Assembly: GCA_900546075.1 (NCBI GenBank)
Contig: URBH01000033.1
Span: 1 to 25,038, forward strand
DNA length: 25,038 bases
Direction of reading: 5' to 3'
From: an uncultured Eubacteriales bacterium
Lineage (GTDB): Bacteria > Bacillota > Clostridia > Oscillospirales > Oscillospiraceae
Part shown: positions 24,082-25,038 of the stretch, piece after piece
Position numbering within the stretch: position 1 is the first letter of the stretch
Layout: each line of letters begins with the position of its first letter
Program-made: the position numbers and the translations under genes
The notes under the pieces: model-generated
Databases searched by the model: none
What the model was told of the DNA's origin: nothing
What the model saw: the letters and a program-made list of their open reading frames with translations, nothing else

Positions 24082-24969
24082 ATGGAAAAACAGCGTACCG
24101 GTCGGATCGTCCGTTCCATCAGCGGATTTTATGACGTGCAGACGGGAGACGGGGTAATCACCTGCCGCGCCCGGGGCATTCTGCGAAAGGAAAACTGCAC
24201 GCCCCTCACCGGCGACATGGTGAACATCACCGTGGAGCGGGGGAAGGGGATGGTGGAAAAGGTGCTGCCCCGGCGCAACTGCTTCGTCCGCCCCGCCGTC
24301 GCCAACATTGACGCCCTGGTGGTGTTCGCCGCCAACGTCAACCCGGTGACGGAGCCGTTTCTCATCGACCGGGTGGCGGCCATTGCGGGGGATCAGGAGG
24401 TGCCGGTCTACCTGTGCGTCAACAAGTGCGACCTTGACCCGGCGGCGGACTTGGTGCGGATTTACCGGAACGCCGGTTTCCCCGTCATCTGCACCAGCGC
24501 CGAGACCGGCGGCGGTGTGGAGGAACTTCGGACGCTGATTAAGGGCAAGCTGGTGGCCTTCACCGGAAATTCCGGCGTGGGCAAAAGCAGCATTCTCAAC
24601 TGTCTGGCGCCGGAGCTGAACCTCTCCACCGGCGAGGTCTCCGAAAAGCTTGGCCGGGGGCGGCATACCACCCGGCATGTGGAGCTGTACAGTCTGGGGG
24701 ACGACACCTTCGTCATGGACACCCCCGGCTTTTCCTCCTTCGACACCGACGAAATGGACGTGATCCTTAAGGAGAACCTGCAATACGCTTTTGCGGATTT
24801 CGGGGAATACCTGGGAAAGTGCCGCTTTGACGACTGCACCCACCGCAGGGAGCCGGGCTGTGCCGTCCGGGAAGCCTGCGGGGAAGGGAAGATCGAAAAA
24901 ACCCGGTACGAAAGCTACCTGAAGCTGTACGAAAAGGCGAGCCAGGTCAAGGCCTGGGAGCTGAAATAA
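24082..24969 (+). CDS. rsgA: Ribosome small subunit-dependent GTPase RsgA
   Basis: RsgA (YloQ/CpgA in Bacillus) is a circularly permuted GTPase that checks late 30S subunit maturation. The 295-residue product has an N-terminal OB-fold (RTGRIVRSISGFYDV), then GTPase motifs in permuted order: NKCD (114-117), GNSGVGKSS (162-170) and DTPGF (from 213). The C-terminal zinc site has Cys247, Cys252, His254 and Cys260. ATG 24082 is preferred; an in-frame TTG at 24076 overlaps the pknB stop and would add two residues. In Bacillus the orthologue is a substrate of the neighbouring kinase PrkC, which fits the coupling seen here. rpe and thiN, the usual next genes, are not in the window. Confidence 0.95.
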   Translation: MEKQRTGRIVRSISGFYDVQTGDGVITCRARGILRKENCTPLTGDMVNITVERGKGMVEKVLPRRNCFVRPAVANIDALVVFAANVNPVTEPFLIDRVAAIAGDQEVPVYLCVNKCDLDPAADLVRIYRNAGFPVICTSAETGGGVEELRTLIKGKLVAFTGNSGVGKSSILNCLAPELNLSTGEVSEKLGRGRHTTRHVELYSLGDDTFVMDTPGFSSFDTDEMDVILKENLQYAFADFGEYLGKCRFDDCTHRREPGCAVREACGEGKIEKTRYESYLKLYEKASQVKAWELK

Positions 24970-24972
24970 TAA

Positions 24973-25038
24973 GAAGCGCAGCACCCCTTGCCTCTCCCTA
25001 TGGGAGAGGTGGCCGAGCGAAGCGAGGACGGAGAGGGG
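24973..25038. repeat. GC-rich palindromic repeat, cut by the window end
   Basis: Directly after rsgA, CCTCTCCC (24991-24998) and GGGAGAGG (25002-25009) form a perfect 8-pair hairpin with loop TAT. The following stretch GCCGAGCGAAGCGAGGACGG and a further GAGAGGGG resemble short intergenic repeats that are common in Oscillospirales genomes. No T-tract follows within the window, so I do not call it a terminator. Confidence 0.5.

Overview
The window is chromosomal housekeeping DNA from a low-to-mid-GC Gram-positive (Bacillota). It is most likely a gut Clostridia/Oscillospirales-type organism, judging from the long Firmicutes-type S12, CdaA/CdaR, RemA, a PASTA-type Ser/Thr kinase, DUF3343 and the ECF sigma/membrane partner pair. 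All convincing genes lie on the + strand. I saw no tRNA, rRNA, CRISPR array, phage, defence or toxin-antitoxin locus, and no complete transposase.

Region 1 (1-2576): oligoendopeptidase F (pepF) has its own promoter and is flanked by two copies of a short repeat in opposite orientation. The left copy is cut by the window edge. The right copy is a complete element of about 290 bp with 21-bp terminal inverted repeats and no coding capacity, so it is MITE-like.

Region 2 (2577-7250): the str locus, rpsL-rpsG-fusA-tuf. It has a strong promoter before rpsL, a large hairpin between rpsL and rpsG at the place where S7 autoregulates this operon in E. coli, a second promoter before tuf, and a strong intrinsic terminator after tuf.

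Region 3 (7251-10341): an ECF-type sigma factor translationally coupled to a single-pass membrane protein (probable anti-sigma or sensor), with a perfect 16-bp palindrome at the expected transcription start. A two-gene sulfur/selenium-type cassette follows: a DUF3343 carrier-like protein and a class V aminotransferase/cysteine desulfurase. The ribosome binding site of the first cassette gene lies inside a hairpin.

Region 4 (10342-24969): a tightly packed gene run. It starts with the c-di-AMP cyclase cdaA, its partner cdaR and an RseC-like Fe-S/membrane protein. It continues as the conserved Firmicutes block yicC-remA-gmk-rpoZ-priA-def-fmt-rsmB-rlmN-stp-pknB-rsgA. Compared with Bacillus subtilis, coaBC is missing between rpoZ and priA, and glmM does not follow cdaR. 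These genes link second-messenger signalling, nucleotide supply, replication restart, initiator-tRNA formylation and deformylation, rRNA methylation, cell-wall-sensing phosphorylation and 30S maturation. The last 66 bases hold the start of a palindromic GC-rich repeat cut by the window end.

Arginine codon choice changes abruptly near 7.25-7.35 kb: CGT/CGC only on the left, CGG/AGA-rich on the right. Two explanations remain open: expression-driven bias, or a junction between DNA of different origin, including an assembly chimera. I did not find a convincing large undescribed system. The best leads are the palindrome-controlled sigma operon, the rpsL-rpsG hairpin, the inverted repeats around pepF and the hairpin-buried start of the DUF3343 gene.
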